Made by a program: the position numbers and the translations under genes. This document shows, piece after piece, positions 12,706 to 22,346 of a stretch of 64,000 nucleotides of DNA. Source of the stretch: Burkholderiales bacterium. GTDB taxonomy: Bacteria; Pseudomonadota; Gammaproteobacteria; Burkholderiales; SG8-39. The notes under the pieces are model-generated. The model was given only the letters and a program-made list of their open reading frames with translations, was not told where the DNA came from and did not search any database. The stretch lies in contig JACZJV010000012.1 of assembly GCA_014860355.1 (NCBI GenBank), positions 1-64,000 of the forward strand. The letters run 5' to 3'. Positions within the stretch are counted from its first letter, which is position 1, and every line of letters starts with the position of its first letter.

Positions 12706-13905
12706 ATGGCCTATAAGAGTGGTCGTCATTTTCTGCAAATTCCCGGGCCCACCAATGTACCTGACCGCATCCTGCGCGCAATCGACCATCCCACCATGGA
12801 CCACCGTGGACCGGAATTCGGGCCCATGGGCCTGGAGATCATCGACGGCCTGAAACACATATTTCAGACGCAGCAGCCCGTGGTGATTTACCCGGCTTCC
12901 GGCACGGGCGCCTGGGAGGCGGCGCTGGTCAACTCGCTCTCGCCCGGCGACAAGGTGCTGATGGTCGAAACCGGGCATTTCGCCAGCCTGTGGCAGAAGA
13001 TGGCAGCCAAGTTCGGCCTGCAGGTTGAGCTGATCGCCACCGACTGGCGCCGGGGTGCGGACCCCTCGGCGCTAGAAGCAAGACTGAAAGAGGACAAGGC
13101 GCACGCGATCAAGGCCGTGTGCGTGGTGCACAACGAAACCTCCACCGGCGCCACCAGCCGCATCGGCCCCATACGCAAAGCGATCGACGCCGCCGGTCAT
13201 CCCGCGCTGTTCATGGTGGACACGATTTCCTCACTCGCGTCGATCGACTACCGCCACGACGAATGGGGGGTGGACGTGACCGTAGCCGGCTCACAGAAGG
13301 GGCTGATGCTGCCGCCGGGCCTGTCGTTCAACGCGGTCAGCGAGAAGGCACGCAAAGCCGCGCAGTCTGCGAAGCTGCCCAGATCGTATTGGGCCTGGGA
13401 GGACATGATAGCCGCCAACAAGACGGGCTATTTTCCCTATACGCCGGCGACCAACCTGCTCTACGGCCTGCACGAGGCGATCAAGATGCTGCGCGAAGAG
13501 GGTCTGCCGCAGGTGTTCGCGCGTCATGCGCGCCATGCCGAAGCGACGCGGCGCGCGGTGCGCGCCTGGGGCCTGGAAATCCTCTGCGCCAATGCCGAGG
13601 AATACAGCAACACCCTGACTGCGGTGATGATGCCCGCCGGACACGACGCCGATGCGCTCAGAAGGAAAATTCTACTAGCCTACGACATGTCGCTGGGCAC
13701 CGGACTGGGCAGGCTTGCGGGCAAGGTGTTCCGCATCGGCCACCTCGGCGACTTCAACGATCTTGCCCTGATGGGGACCCTCGCCGGGGTCGAAATGGGC
13801 TTGGCATTGTCCGGGGTCCCGCACCAGCAGGGCGGGGCGCAATCCGCCCTGAGCTATCTGACCGGTGACGCCCGCGCCGAGTCCGCGCAAAGCGCCGCAG
13901 CTTGA
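12706..13905 (+). CDS. Serine--glyoxylate aminotransferase (AGXT/SgaA family)
   Basis: A 399-aa class V PLP-dependent aminotransferase. The opening FLQIPGPTNVPDRIL, the PASGTGAWEAAL segment and the PLP-lysine motif VAGSQKGLMLPPG (K198) are those of serine-glyoxylate / alanine-glyoxylate aminotransferases, which convert glyoxylate to glycine at the expense of serine. GAGGAG precedes the ATG. It is first in a run with two TRAP transporters and a CoA-transferase, suggesting that the imported carboxylate is processed through glyoxylate or hydroxypyruvate. Confidence 0.9.
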   Translation: MAYKSGRHFLQIPGPTNVPDRILRAIDHPTMDHRGPEFGPMGLEIIDGLKHIFQTQQPVVIYPASGTGAWEAALVNSLSPGDKVLMVETGHFASLWQKMAAKFGLQVELIATDWRRGADPSALEARLKEDKAHAIKAVCVVHNETSTGATSRIGPIRKAIDAAGHPALFMVDTISSLASIDYRHDEWGVDVTVAGSQKGLMLPPGLSFNAVSEKARKAAQSAKLPRSYWAWEDMIAANKTGYFPYTPATNLLYGLHEAIKMLREEGLPQVFARHARHAEATRRAVRAWGLEILCANAEEYSNTLTAVMMPAGHDADALRRKILLAYDMSLGTGLGRLAGKVFRIGHLGDFNDLALMGTLAGVEMGLALSGVPHQQGGAQSALSYLTGDARAESAQSAAA

Positions 13906-13989
13906 TTGCAGTACCCGCCCCGCGCGCCGGGACGGTAATGTGTTGAGGCTGCCCGCATCCGCAGGGCAGCAATTTCGAAGGAGGAACAA

Positions 13990-14964
13990 ATGAAACTACT
14001 GAAACTGGGAAGCATCGTAGCGCTGTGCGCGGCACCCCTCATTGCCGCTGCGCAAGGCATAGAACTCAAGCTCGGGCACGTGGGCGAGCCGGGCTCCCTC
14101 ATTGGTGCTGCGGCGGATGAATTTGCCAAGAACGCCAATGCCAAACTTGCCGGCAAGGTCAAGATCACCGTATACGGATCGAGCCAGCTAGGCGGCGACA
14201 AGGAAATGCTGCAAAAACTGAAACTGGGGACGGTCGACATGGTCGAGCCTTCGACCGTGATGGGCTCGGTGACCGACATCTACGGCGTATTCGAGATGCC
14301 CTATCTGGTCAAGGACCGCAAGCACATGCAGCGCATCGAAAAGGAGCTGTACTGGTCGAAGATCGAACCCGAGCTGGCGAAGAAAGGCTACAAGACGCTG
14401 GCGCTGTGGGAAAACGGCTACCGCCATATCACCAACAACAAGCACCCGATCGACAAACCATCCGACCTGGCCGGGATCAAGCTGCGCGTACCCAACAGCA
14501 AGTGGCGGGTGAACATGTTCAAGGCCTACGGTGCCAATCCCAGCCCGATGAAATTCTCCGAAGTGTTCACCGCGCTGCAGACCGGCGTCATGGACGGACA
14601 GGAAAATCCGCTGGCGCAGATAGCGAGCGGCAAGTTCTACGAGGTGCAGAAGTTCCTGTCCCTCACCGGCCATGTCTATTCCCCCGCGTATCTCGTGGTC
14701 AGCACCCCCCACTGGGCCAAGCTGCCGGCCGACGTGCGCAAGGTTCTGGAGCAGACCGCCAAGGAAACGCAGGCCTTCGTCTATGCAAAAGCCGAGAAGG
14801 ACGACGAGGCATTGCTGGCGAAAATGAAGACGACGGGGATCAAGGTTAACGTCGCCGACAAGGATGCGTTCATCGCCGGGTCGAAACCGATCTACGAGGA
14901 GTTTTCCAAGGAAGTGCCGCTCGCCAAGGAGGTCATCGAGCGCGCGATCGCGCTGGGCAAATAG
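13990..14964 (+). CDS. TRAP transporter substrate-binding protein (DctP), system 1
   Basis: A 324-aa periplasmic binding protein with a signal peptide (residues 1 to about 21, ending AAA) and the DctP fold. KLRVPNSKWRVNMFKAYGANPSP carries the arginine that normally binds the ligand carboxylate, and EVFTALQTGVMDGQENP is the family signature. AAGGAGG stands before the ATG. It delivers a carboxylate to the DctQ/DctM pair that follows. The ligand is unknown; context suggests a small organic or 2-hydroxy acid. Confidence 0.93.
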   Translation: MKLLKLGSIVALCAAPLIAAAQGIELKLGHVGEPGSLIGAAADEFAKNANAKLAGKVKITVYGSSQLGGDKEMLQKLKLGTVDMVEPSTVMGSVTDIYGVFEMPYLVKDRKHMQRIEKELYWSKIEPELAKKGYKTLALWENGYRHITNNKHPIDKPSDLAGIKLRVPNSKWRVNMFKAYGANPSPMKFSEVFTALQTGVMDGQENPLAQIASGKFYEVQKFLSLTGHVYSPAYLVVSTPHWAKLPADVRKVLEQTAKETQAFVYAKAEKDDEALLAKMKTTGIKVNVADKDAFIAGSKPIYEEFSKEVPLAKEVIERAIALGK

Positions 14965-15044
14965 CCGCCGGAGCCGGGGGCGGGAGCCCCCGCCTGCGCT
15001 GAGGCGAGCAGGGACCCATATCAAACAAGATCGGAGGCAGCGGC

Positions 15045-15551
15045 ATGAGTATCGATGTAATCCGCAGGCGCTACGAACGCGCGCTGGAGTGGCTGACCGT
15101 GGTCCTCATGGCAGTTCTTGCCGCGGAGGTAACGGTAGGTGTGATATTCCGTACCGCCGGTTACTCTCTGGTCTGGTACGACGAATTCGCAGCCATCCTG
15201 CTCGCCTGGCTCACCTTCTACGGTTCGGCGCTGGCTTCGGTGAAACGGGCGCACATCGGTTGTCCTGAAGTAATGATGCTGCTGCCGCGCGGGCTCAAGT
15301 TCGCCTTCCGCCTGACCGCCGAGTTGCTCACCATCGGCTTCTTCCTGCTGATGGGCTGGATGGGATACCAGGTGCTGGGCGTGCTCGACACCGACTATCT
15401 GATCACCATGCCGTCGATCCCGGTGAGCTGGGTGCAGTCGGTGGTGCCGATCAGCGCGGTGCTCATCGTCGCCGCGGAACTCATCACGCTGCCCAAGGTG
15501 CTGGCCAATGCGCTGGCAGTGCCCGGAACCTCCGCGGGGGCGTCGCACTGA
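15045..15551 (+). CDS. TRAP transporter small permease (DctQ), system 1
   Basis: A 168-aa inner-membrane protein with four hydrophobic segments and the DctQ pattern (AAEVTVGVIFRTAGYSLVWYDEFAAILLAWLTFYG, here seen at residues 26-60). It forms the membrane complex with DctM. TCGGAGG precedes the ATG, and its TGA overlaps the ATG of the large permease gene by one base, indicating translational coupling. Confidence 0.92.
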   Translation: MSIDVIRRRYERALEWLTVVLMAVLAAEVTVGVIFRTAGYSLVWYDEFAAILLAWLTFYGSALASVKRAHIGCPEVMMLLPRGLKFAFRLTAELLTIGFFLLMGWMGYQVLGVLDTDYLITMPSIPVSWVQSVVPISAVLIVAAELITLPKVLANALAVPGTSAGASH

Positions 15552-16834
15552 TGGAAATACTGCTCTTGTTCGCATGCGTACTGGCTCTGGTGGTCATCGA
15601 TGTTCCGATCGCCGTGTCGCTGGGCATCGTCGCAATTGCCGCCACGGTGTACACCCAGGGCACCGCGGGCCTGCCGAATTTTCCTATCGTCCTGTTCAGC
15701 GGCGCCACCAACTTTCCGCTGATCGCGATCCCGCTGTTCATCCTCGCCGGCGCAATCATGAATTCATCCGGCATCTCCAGGCGGCTGATCAACTTCGCTT
15801 CTGCGCTGTTGGGGTTTATCCGCGGCGGCTTGGCCATGGTGGGCATCGGTTCGTCGATGTTCTTCGCCGAGCTCTCGGGTTCCGCGGTGGCGGGGATCGC
15901 GGCCCTCGGACCCATACTCATTCCGGCGATGAAATCCAAAGGCTACCCGGCACCGCTCGCGGCCGCGGTGATGTCCTCGGCGGCCACGCTTGCGATCATC
16001 ATTCCGCCCTCGATCCCGATGATTCTATATGCGGTCATGGCCGAAACTTCGGTAGTGAAAATGTTTGTCGCGGGCATCATTCCCGGCATCCTCGGCGGCC
16101 TGGGCCTCATGGGCGCGGCGTACGGGTTCGCGCGCCGCTACAACCTGCCGATTGAGGAAAGATTCAATTGGAAGCGCCTGCGCAGCTCTTTTCGCGAGGC
16201 TTCCTGGTCGTTCGTGCTGCCTATCATCATCCTCGGCGGCATATTCGGCGGATTCGTGACGGCCACCGAGGGCGCCGCCCTGGCGGTGGTGGCGGCGCTC
16301 TTCCTCGGGATGGTGGTTTATCGCGAGCTCGACCTGAAACAGCTCAAGGACACCATGGTCGACGGCGGCGTGCAGACCGCGGTGGTAATGCTGCTGGTGG
16401 CGGCCTCGGCCTTGCTGGGCTCGTATCTGACCGAGATCCAGGCACCGCAGAACCTTGCAAAAGCCGTCTCCGATCTCACCACCAACCAATATTTCGTCCT
16501 CGCACTGTTGAACGTGGTATTCCTTCTGCTAGGCATGTTCCTGCACTCGGCCGCGGCGATCATCCTGGTGGTGCCGGTGGTCATGCCGCTGGTGCACGCG
16601 GCGGGGATCGACCCGATACATTTCGGGCTGGTGGTCACGCTCAACCTCGCCATCGGCCAGCAGACCCCGCCGGTAGCCAGCGTGCTGATGGTGGCCTGCT
16701 CCATCGCCAAGGCGAGCGTGTGGGATGTCAGCAAGGTCAATATCTATTTCATCGGCGTACTGTTCGCCCTGCTGATGTTGGTCACTTACGTACCGATCGT
16801 CGGCCTCGGGCTGGTGCATCTCTTCTACGGGTAA
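15551..16834 (+). CDS. TRAP transporter large permease (DctM), system 1
   Basis: A 427-aa membrane protein with about twelve segments, the Na+-coupled channel subunit of TRAP transporters. Typical signatures are IPLFILAGAIMNSSGI, the SSMFFAELSGSAVAGIAALG helix and IPPSIPMILYAVMAETSVVKMF. The ATG overlaps the dctQ stop. No terminator is visible after it, and the second TRAP system begins 284 bases later with its own promoter. Confidence 0.94.
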   Translation: MEILLLFACVLALVVIDVPIAVSLGIVAIAATVYTQGTAGLPNFPIVLFSGATNFPLIAIPLFILAGAIMNSSGISRRLINFASALLGFIRGGLAMVGIGSSMFFAELSGSAVAGIAALGPILIPAMKSKGYPAPLAAAVMSSAATLAIIIPPSIPMILYAVMAETSVVKMFVAGIIPGILGGLGLMGAAYGFARRYNLPIEERFNWKRLRSSFREASWSFVLPIIILGGIFGGFVTATEGAALAVVAALFLGMVVYRELDLKQLKDTMVDGGVQTAVVMLLVAASALLGSYLTEIQAPQNLAKAVSDLTTNQYFVLALLNVVFLLLGMFLHSAAAIILVVPVVMPLVHAAGIDPIHFGLVVTLNLAIGQQTPPVASVLMVACSIAKASVWDVSKVNIYFIGVLFALLMLVTYVPIVGLGLVHLFYG

Positions 16835-16992
16835 TATAGGCCAAGGGCGAACTCGAATCCGGCGACGACTGATACTGCCTCGCGCTGCGGCGTGGGGGCA
16901 ACAAGGCGTTTCTGGCATAGCGGACGCTGCAGCTCAAAAGCAAACGGGTGTCGGATGCGGCATGAAAATGCTGCGGCGCAATGCCGATAGTT

Positions 16993-17021
16993 TTGTGTCC
17001 CCGCCCGTGGCGGCCTAAAAT
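16993..17021 (+). promoter_or_regulatory. Probable promoter of the second TRAP system
   Basis: TTGTGT (16993-16998), a 17-base spacer and TAAAAT (17016-17021) lie about 98 bases before the dctP2 ATG, in the 284-base gap between the two TRAP systems. No copy of the GntR arm TGCATACAAAA is seen here, so the second system may be controlled separately. Nothing else was recognised in this gap. Confidence 0.5.
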
Positions 17022-17118
17022 GTCGCCGTCCATTGGGCTCACAGCGATAACCGTACGCCGACCCACCTGGGATGCACCAAGAACATAGACCGTTTCGACA
17101 AACCTGGAGGAAGTATCA

Positions 17119-18120
17119 ATGATCAAGCTAAAACACATCGGCATCATGGCGGCGCTGGCCACGGCAGCGGTGGGCGGTTCCGCGCTCGCTGCAAACGTCA
17201 CGCTGCGCGCCGCACACCAGTTCCCCGGCGGCAAGGGCGATGCGCGCGACGAGATGGTGCAGATCATCGCGCGCGAGGCCAAGGCTGCGAACGTCGATCT
17301 CGAAATCCAAGTCTATCCAGGCGCCTCGCTGTTCAAGCCGAACGAGCAATGGAATGCGCTGGTCAACGGCCAGCTCGATATTTCCTCTTTCCCGCTCGAC
17401 TACGCCAGCGGCAAGGTGCGCGCCTTCGGCGCGACGCTGATGCCCGGTTTGGTGCGCAGCCACGAGCGCGCCGCGCGCCTGAATGACTCCAAGTTCATGA
17501 AGGACATCAAGGCCAAGATCGAAAAGGCCGGCGTGATCGTGTTGTCGGACGCCTGGCTTGCCGGCGCGGTTGCCTCGAAGAAGGCCTGCATCCGCACGCC
17601 GGCCGACATCAAGGGCCTGAAAATCCGCTCCGCCGGCCCCACTTTCGCCGCCATGTGGCAGCAGGCAGGTGCTTCCATCGTCTCGATCCCGAGCAATGAA
17701 GTCTATAACGCCCTGCAGACGGGCGTCGCCGAAGCAACCGATACCAGCACCGGCAGCTTCGTGTCCTTTAGAATCTACGAGCAAGTGAAATGCATCACCG
17801 CACCCGGCGAGAATGCCCTGTGGTTCATGTACGAGCCGGTGCTGATGTCGAAAAAAGCCTTCGACAAACTGAACAAGAAACAGCAGGAAACCCTGCTCAA
17901 AGCCGGAAAAAAGGCGCAGGACTACTTCAGTAAGGAAGCCAAGGGCCTGGACGACAAGATGGTCAAGGCGTTCAAGGACAATAACGTCGAGGTGGTCACG
18001 CTGACGCCGGCTGAATATGACGCCTGGATCAAGGTCGCCAAGGAAAGCTCCTACGCCACTTTCGCCAAGGAAGTGCCGGACGGCAAGCAACTGATCGACG
18101 AGGCGCTGAGCGTCAAGTAA
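17119..18120 (+). CDS. TRAP transporter substrate-binding protein (DctP), system 2
   Basis: A 333-aa periplasmic binding protein with signal peptide (about residues 1-25, ending ALAA) and DctP fold. GLKIRSAGPTFAAMWQQAGA holds the ligand-binding arginine, followed by EVYNALQTGVAEATDTS. It differs clearly from system 1 in sequence and carries extra cysteines (KKACIRTP, EQVKCITAP) that could form a disulfide. TGGAGGAAG precedes the ATG. The ligand is unknown and is probably not the one taken by system 1. Confidence 0.92.
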   Translation: MIKLKHIGIMAALATAAVGGSALAANVTLRAAHQFPGGKGDARDEMVQIIAREAKAANVDLEIQVYPGASLFKPNEQWNALVNGQLDISSFPLDYASGKVRAFGATLMPGLVRSHERAARLNDSKFMKDIKAKIEKAGVIVLSDAWLAGAVASKKACIRTPADIKGLKIRSAGPTFAAMWQQAGASIVSIPSNEVYNALQTGVAEATDTSTGSFVSFRIYEQVKCITAPGENALWFMYEPVLMSKKAFDKLNKKQQETLLKAGKKAQDYFSKEAKGLDDKMVKAFKDNNVEVVTLTPAEYDAWIKVAKESSYATFAKEVPDGKQLIDEALSVK

Positions 18121-18210
18121 CCCCAAACCTGGCGGCGTGCGGCGCTCGCCGCCCGCCGCTTGGTTTTCTTTGACCTGACCGGCCTGCGGGCCGGGAGCAA
18201 TGGAACGTTC

Positions 18211-18729
18211 ATGGACCTGTTTGTGCGCAGCGTCAAGCTCCTATCCCGGTTGTTCGGCTACTTCGCCGCTGCACTGACCGCGATCAGCGTCGTCGTCGTC
18301 TGCCATATGGTGTTCGTGCGTTATGCCCTCAATCAGAACACTATCTGGCAAACCGATTTCGTCACCTACAGCCTGGTTGCGGCGACCTTCATCGGCAGCC
18401 CCTACGTGCTGATGGGGCGCGGCCACGTCAACGTCGACATCCTGCCGCTGTTCTCGGGACCGCGGCTGCGCTGGTGGCTGGCGCTGTTCGCTGGCGCAGT
18501 GACGCTATTCTTCTGCATCGCGATGAGCGCGCTCTCCTTCCATCTTTGGCGCGAGTCCTGGGTCAACAACTGGGCGTCCGACACCATGTGGCGGGTGCGC
18601 CTGTGGATTCCTTATTCCGCCTTGCCCATAGGCCTCGGCCTGCTGACCCTACAGTGCCTGGCCGATCTGATCGGCCTCATCAGCGGCCGCGAACCGCCTT
18701 TCGGCATCGCCAAGGCGCATCGCGCGTGA
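18211..18729 (+). CDS. TRAP transporter small permease (DctQ), system 2
   Basis: A 172-aa inner-membrane DctQ protein with four hydrophobic segments (LFGYFAAALTAISVVVVCHM, FVTYSLVAATFIGSPYVLMG, a further pair near residues 90 and 140). I start at the ATG 18211, MDLFVRSVKLLS, because upstream codons lack family character. It couples the dctP2 and dctM2 products. Confidence 0.87.
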   Translation: MDLFVRSVKLLSRLFGYFAAALTAISVVVVCHMVFVRYALNQNTIWQTDFVTYSLVAATFIGSPYVLMGRGHVNVDILPLFSGPRLRWWLALFAGAVTLFFCIAMSALSFHLWRESWVNNWASDTMWRVRLWIPYSALPIGLGLLTLQCLADLIGLISGREPPFGIAKAHRA

Positions 18730-18796
18730 GCCCGACCGGCCGTCCCAAGGGCCGCATTTTCGATATGTCCTTGGCGCGCAGCGACAAGGTAATCCT

Positions 18797-20113
18797 ATGA
18801 GTCCCGGCACCCAGGGGGCGCTGGTCCTGCTGATCACGCTGGCGACTCTGCTATCGGGCGCGCCGGTCGCGTTCAGTCTGGGTACAGTCGCAATCGTATT
18901 CATCGCGGTGTTCCAGGGCTTCGATGCGCTGCAGGTGGTGGCCGAGACCTTCTACGCGGGACTGAACGACTTCACCCTGGTATCGATTCCGATGTTCGTC
19001 ATGATGGGAGCGGCGATCGGCTCCTCGCCCGCGGGCAAGGATCTTTATGAGGCGCTGGACCGCTGGCTCTACCGGCTGCCCGGCGGGCTGGTGATTTCCA
19101 ACCTCGGTGCCTGCGCGCTGTTTGCCGCGCTCACCGGCTCCTCCCCCGCCACCTGTGCAGCGATCGGCAAGATGGGCATTCCCGAGATGCGCAAGCGCGG
19201 CTACCCCGACGACATTGCGACCGGCTCGATCTGCGCCGGCGGCACGCTCGGCATCCTGATTCCGCCCTCGATCACCTTGATACTCTATGGCATCGCCACC
19301 GAGACTTCGATCGGGCGCCTGTTCCTTGCCGGCGTGTTGCCGGGCCTGATGCTCACCGGGCTGTTCGTGCTGTGGACGCTGTTCCTCATGTGGAAGCGGG
19401 GGTTTCGCGCGCACGCGGCGGCGTTTCGCTACACCTGGAAGCAGAAATTCCAGTCCGTACCCAAGGTGGCTCCTTTCCTCGCGATTGTCGTGGGCGTCAT
19501 GTACGTGCTCTACGGCGGCATCGCAACGCCCTCGGAAGCGGCCGGCGTAGGCGCGGCGCTGTGCGTGGTGATGGCGGTGGTGATCTATCGCATGTGGAGC
19601 GCAAAACAGTGGTGGGCCATCCTGCGCGACACCACCAGGGAATCGGTGATGATCCTGATGATCATCGCGGCCTCGGTGGTGTTCGGCTACATGCTTACCT
19701 CGCTCTATCTGACGCAGACGCTGGCGACCGCGATCGCGGCGCTCGAGGTCAATCGCTGGGTGCTGATGGCGCTGATCAACCTGTTTCTGTTGGTCGCCGG
19801 CTGCTTTATTCCCCCCGCGGCAATCATCCTGATGACCAGCCCGATCCTGCTGCCCATCATCACCGCGGCCGGCTTTGACCCGGTGTGGTTCGGCGTGATC
19901 CTGACCATCAACATGGAAATCGGGCTGATCAGCCCGCCGGTCGGCCTCAATATTTACGTCATCAACGCGATCGCGCCGGACGTGAAGCTGATGACCATCA
20001 TGCGAGGTGCCTACCCTTATGTGCTGTGCATGATACTGGCGATCGTGATCCTGAGCGCGTTCCCCGAGATCGCGACCTGGCTGCCCGACCGCATGATGGG
20101 TGGCATCAAATGA
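18797..20113 (+). CDS. TRAP transporter large permease (DctM), system 2
   Basis: A 438-aa membrane protein with about twelve segments and DctM signatures (IPMFVMMGAAIGSSPAGKDL, LTGSSPATCAAIGKMGIPEM, GGTLGILIPPSITLILYGIA). It is the ion-coupled channel of TRAP system 2. The ATG is preceded by a weak AAGGT. It is followed after 82 bases by a CoA-transferase gene on the same strand, probably in the same transcript. Confidence 0.93.
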   Translation: MSPGTQGALVLLITLATLLSGAPVAFSLGTVAIVFIAVFQGFDALQVVAETFYAGLNDFTLVSIPMFVMMGAAIGSSPAGKDLYEALDRWLYRLPGGLVISNLGACALFAALTGSSPATCAAIGKMGIPEMRKRGYPDDIATGSICAGGTLGILIPPSITLILYGIATETSIGRLFLAGVLPGLMLTGLFVLWTLFLMWKRGFRAHAAAFRYTWKQKFQSVPKVAPFLAIVVGVMYVLYGGIATPSEAAGVGAALCVVMAVVIYRMWSAKQWWAILRDTTRESVMILMIIAASVVFGYMLTSLYLTQTLATAIAALEVNRWVLMALINLFLLVAGCFIPPAAIILMTSPILLPIITAAGFDPVWFGVILTINMEIGLISPPVGLNIYVINAIAPDVKLMTIMRGAYPYVLCMILAIVILSAFPEIATWLPDRMMGGIK

Positions 20114-20195
20114 ACCTGACCCGGCGCGGCAGCCCTGTTTTCTAGCGCCGTACCCACGCAAATCCACCGACCTTTTTTGCAGAAAGCCCAAGCCC

Positions 20196-21419
20196 ATGTC
20201 CGGTCCACTGTCCCACATTCGCGTACTCGATCTTTCCCGCGTGCTGGCCGGCCCCTGGGCCGGCCAGAACCTGGCCGACCTCGGCGCCGAAGTCATCAAG
20301 GTCGAACGGCCCAAGTTCGGCGACGACTCGCGCACCTACGGCCCGCCCTGGGTAAAGGACAGGGAAGGGCGCGATACCAAGGACTCGGCTTATTTCACCT
20401 CGGCAAACCGCGGCAAGAAATCGATCACCCTCAACATCTCGAAGCCCGAGGGCCAGAACCTGGTGCGCGAACTTGCACGCATTTGCGACGTCCTGATCGA
20501 GAATTACAAGTTCGGCGACCTGGCGCGCTACGGCCTCTCCTACGACGACCTGAAACTAGTCAACCCGCGCCTGATCTATTGTTCGGTCACGGGTTTCGGC
20601 CAGACCGGCCCGTACCGCGAGCATCCCGGCTATGATTTCATGATCCAGGGCATGGGGGGGATGATGAGCGTCACCGGCGAACCCGACGGCGCTCCCGGTG
20701 GAGGACCGCAGCGCGCAGGCGTCCCGGTGGCCGACATCATCACCGGCATGTACGCCAGCATTGCCATTTGCGCCGCGATCGCCCACCGCGCCGAAACCGG
20801 CATAGGCCAGCACCTCGATCTGGCGCTGCTCGACTCGCAGATCGCGCTGCTCGCCTATCAGAACACCAACTACTTCGCCACCGGCAAACCGCCCAAGCGC
20901 ATCGGCAACCTGCACCCGAACATCGTGCCCTACCAGCCGTTCAAGACCGCCGATGGCAGCGTGATTCTGGCTTGCGGCAACGACAACCTGTTCCGTAAGT
21001 TCTGCGCAGCTGCCGGTTGCGCCGAACTCGCCGACGATCCGCGCTTCGCCGGCAACGGCAAGCGCGTGGAGAACCGCACCGAGTTGACGCGCCTGCTGCA
21101 GGCGGTGTTCTCCAAGCGCAGCACCAAGGAATGGGTCGAGCTGCTTGAAGCAGCAGGCGTGCCCAACGGCCCGATCAACGATGTGGCGCAGGTATTCGAG
21201 GAGCCGCAGGTGCGGGCGCGCGGCATCAAGGTCGAGCTCGACCACCCGGTCGCAGGCAAGCTGCCGACGGTTGCAAGTCCGATGCGCTTTTCCGCCACGC
21301 CGGTGGAGCACAAGCTCGCCCCGCCGGTGCTCGGCCAGCATACCGAGGAAATCCTGCGCGGCCTGTTGCAGCTGGACGACGCCGCGATCGCCAGGCTGCG
21401 TGCAGACGGCACGGTCTAA
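20196..21419 (+). CDS. CaiB/BaiF (class III) CoA-transferase
   Basis: A 407-aa family III CoA-transferase, of the group including formyl-CoA transferase and succinyl-CoA:carboxylate CoA-transferases. The opening RVLDLSRVLAGPWAGQ, LADLGAEVIKVE, and the segment GYDFMIQGMGGMMS with the expected catalytic aspartate are present. The start MSGPLSHIRVLDL at 20196 fits the family; the open frame extends 32 codons further upstream. Its place behind two TRAP systems suggests CoA activation of the imported acid. The exact acid is not determinable. Confidence 0.9.
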   Translation: MSGPLSHIRVLDLSRVLAGPWAGQNLADLGAEVIKVERPKFGDDSRTYGPPWVKDREGRDTKDSAYFTSANRGKKSITLNISKPEGQNLVRELARICDVLIENYKFGDLARYGLSYDDLKLVNPRLIYCSVTGFGQTGPYREHPGYDFMIQGMGGMMSVTGEPDGAPGGGPQRAGVPVADIITGMYASIAICAAIAHRAETGIGQHLDLALLDSQIALLAYQNTNYFATGKPPKRIGNLHPNIVPYQPFKTADGSVILACGNDNLFRKFCAAAGCAELADDPRFAGNGKRVENRTELTRLLQAVFSKRSTKEWVELLEAAGVPNGPINDVAQVFEEPQVRARGIKVELDHPVAGKLPTVASPMRFSATPVEHKLAPPVLGQHTEEILRGLLQLDDAAIARLRADGTV

Positions 21420-21467
21420 GAACCCGCGGCAAATATCATTTCGTTGCGGCCTGATGTTTGAGAGGCA

Positions 21468-21491
21468 AGGGGCGATCTCCCCCCTGTTTTT
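21468..21491 (+). terminator. Terminator after the CoA-transferase
   Basis: AGGGG (21468-21472) pairs with CCCCT (21481-21485) across an 8-base loop and is followed by GTTTTTG. The stem is short but the U-run is good. It lies about 50 bases after the stop and between convergent genes. Confidence 0.5.
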
Positions 21492-21544
21492 GTAGTCCCC
21501 GAGGCGGCTGCCGCGCCCGCGCCCATGGCGTGACCCAGCACGCG

Positions 21545-22339
21545 CTACCAGAGACTGAACAGCATCTTTCCCGCAAGCCCATATAGCAGCAGCGCGAATA
21601 CCTGCTTCAGGCGCTTTGTCGGCAGGCGGTGCGCGGCGGCGGCACCCAAAGGCGCGGTCAGGACGCTCGCGAACGCGATCCCCAATACCGCAGGCAGGTA
21701 CACGTAACCGACGCTGTACGGCGGCAGCTCGCCGTGTCCCCAACCCGCCAGGACGAAACCGACGCTGCCGGCAAGCGCGATCGGAAAGCCCACGATCGCC
21801 GACGTGCCTATCGCCTGCAGCATGGGCACATTGCAGTAAAGCGCGAACGGGATAGTGAGGAACGCACCGCCCAGGGCGGCAAGCGAGGAAACGAAGCTGA
21901 TGCCGAAGCCCACCAGCGCCGAGCCCAGGGCACCCGGCAGTTCGCGCGTAGGCTTGGGCTTGCGATCGATCAGGATATTGCTCGCGGCAATGAATACCAC
22001 GACGGTGAACAGCGCGGCGAACACCTGCGTCGATATCCAGACGGTAAGATTGGAACCCAGCAGTCCGCCGATCAGGATGCCAGGCGTCAACGCCAGTGCC
22101 AGATCCCAGCGCACCGCGCCGCGCATCGCATGGGCGCGCATGCTCGACACCGAGGTGAACAGAATGCTGGCCATGCCGCTGCCGACGGCAAGGTGCATGA
22201 TCTGCGATTTGGGCAGGCCCTGCGCCTCGAGCAGCATCACCAGCAGCGGCACCATGATGGCGCCGCCGCCGATGCCGAGCAGACCGGCGAAAAAGCCCAC
22301 TGCCGCGCCGATTGCGAGATAGCCCAGCCACCATTCCAT
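21545..22339 (-). CDS. TauE/SafE family membrane permease
   Basis: A 264-aa membrane protein of the TauE/SafE exporter family with two repeats: GAAVGFFAGLLGIGGGAIMVPLL at the N-terminus and GFGISFVSSLAALGGAFLTIPFA in the middle. About eight segments. It is a second, distinct family member in this window. It precedes no metabolic partner; the next gene on its strand upstream is a HAD phosphatase 7 bases away, so they may share a transcript. The transported anion is unknown. Confidence 0.9.
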   Translation of the reverse strand: MEWWLGYLAIGAAVGFFAGLLGIGGGAIMVPLLVMLLEAQGLPKSQIMHLAVGSGMASILFTSVSSMRAHAMRGAVRWDLALALTPGILIGGLLGSNLTVWISTQVFAALFTVVVFIAASNILIDRKPKPTRELPGALGSALVGFGISFVSSLAALGGAFLTIPFALYCNVPMLQAIGTSAIVGFPIALAGSVGFVLAGWGHGELPPYSVGYVYLPAVLGIAFASVLTAPLGAAAAHRLPTKRLKQVFALLLYGLAGKMLFSLW

Positions 22340-22346
22340 TTATCTG

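Noticed and set aside
18851-20335. 494-codon minus-strand frame opposite dctM2
   Set aside because: Low-quality composition (His/Asp/Gln/Arg) and no motif; it is the shadow of a membrane protein gene.
20556-22334. 592-codon minus-strand frame over the CoA-transferase and TauE genes
   Set aside because: It runs opposite the CoA-transferase and in another frame of the TauE gene; both of those have clear family motifs.
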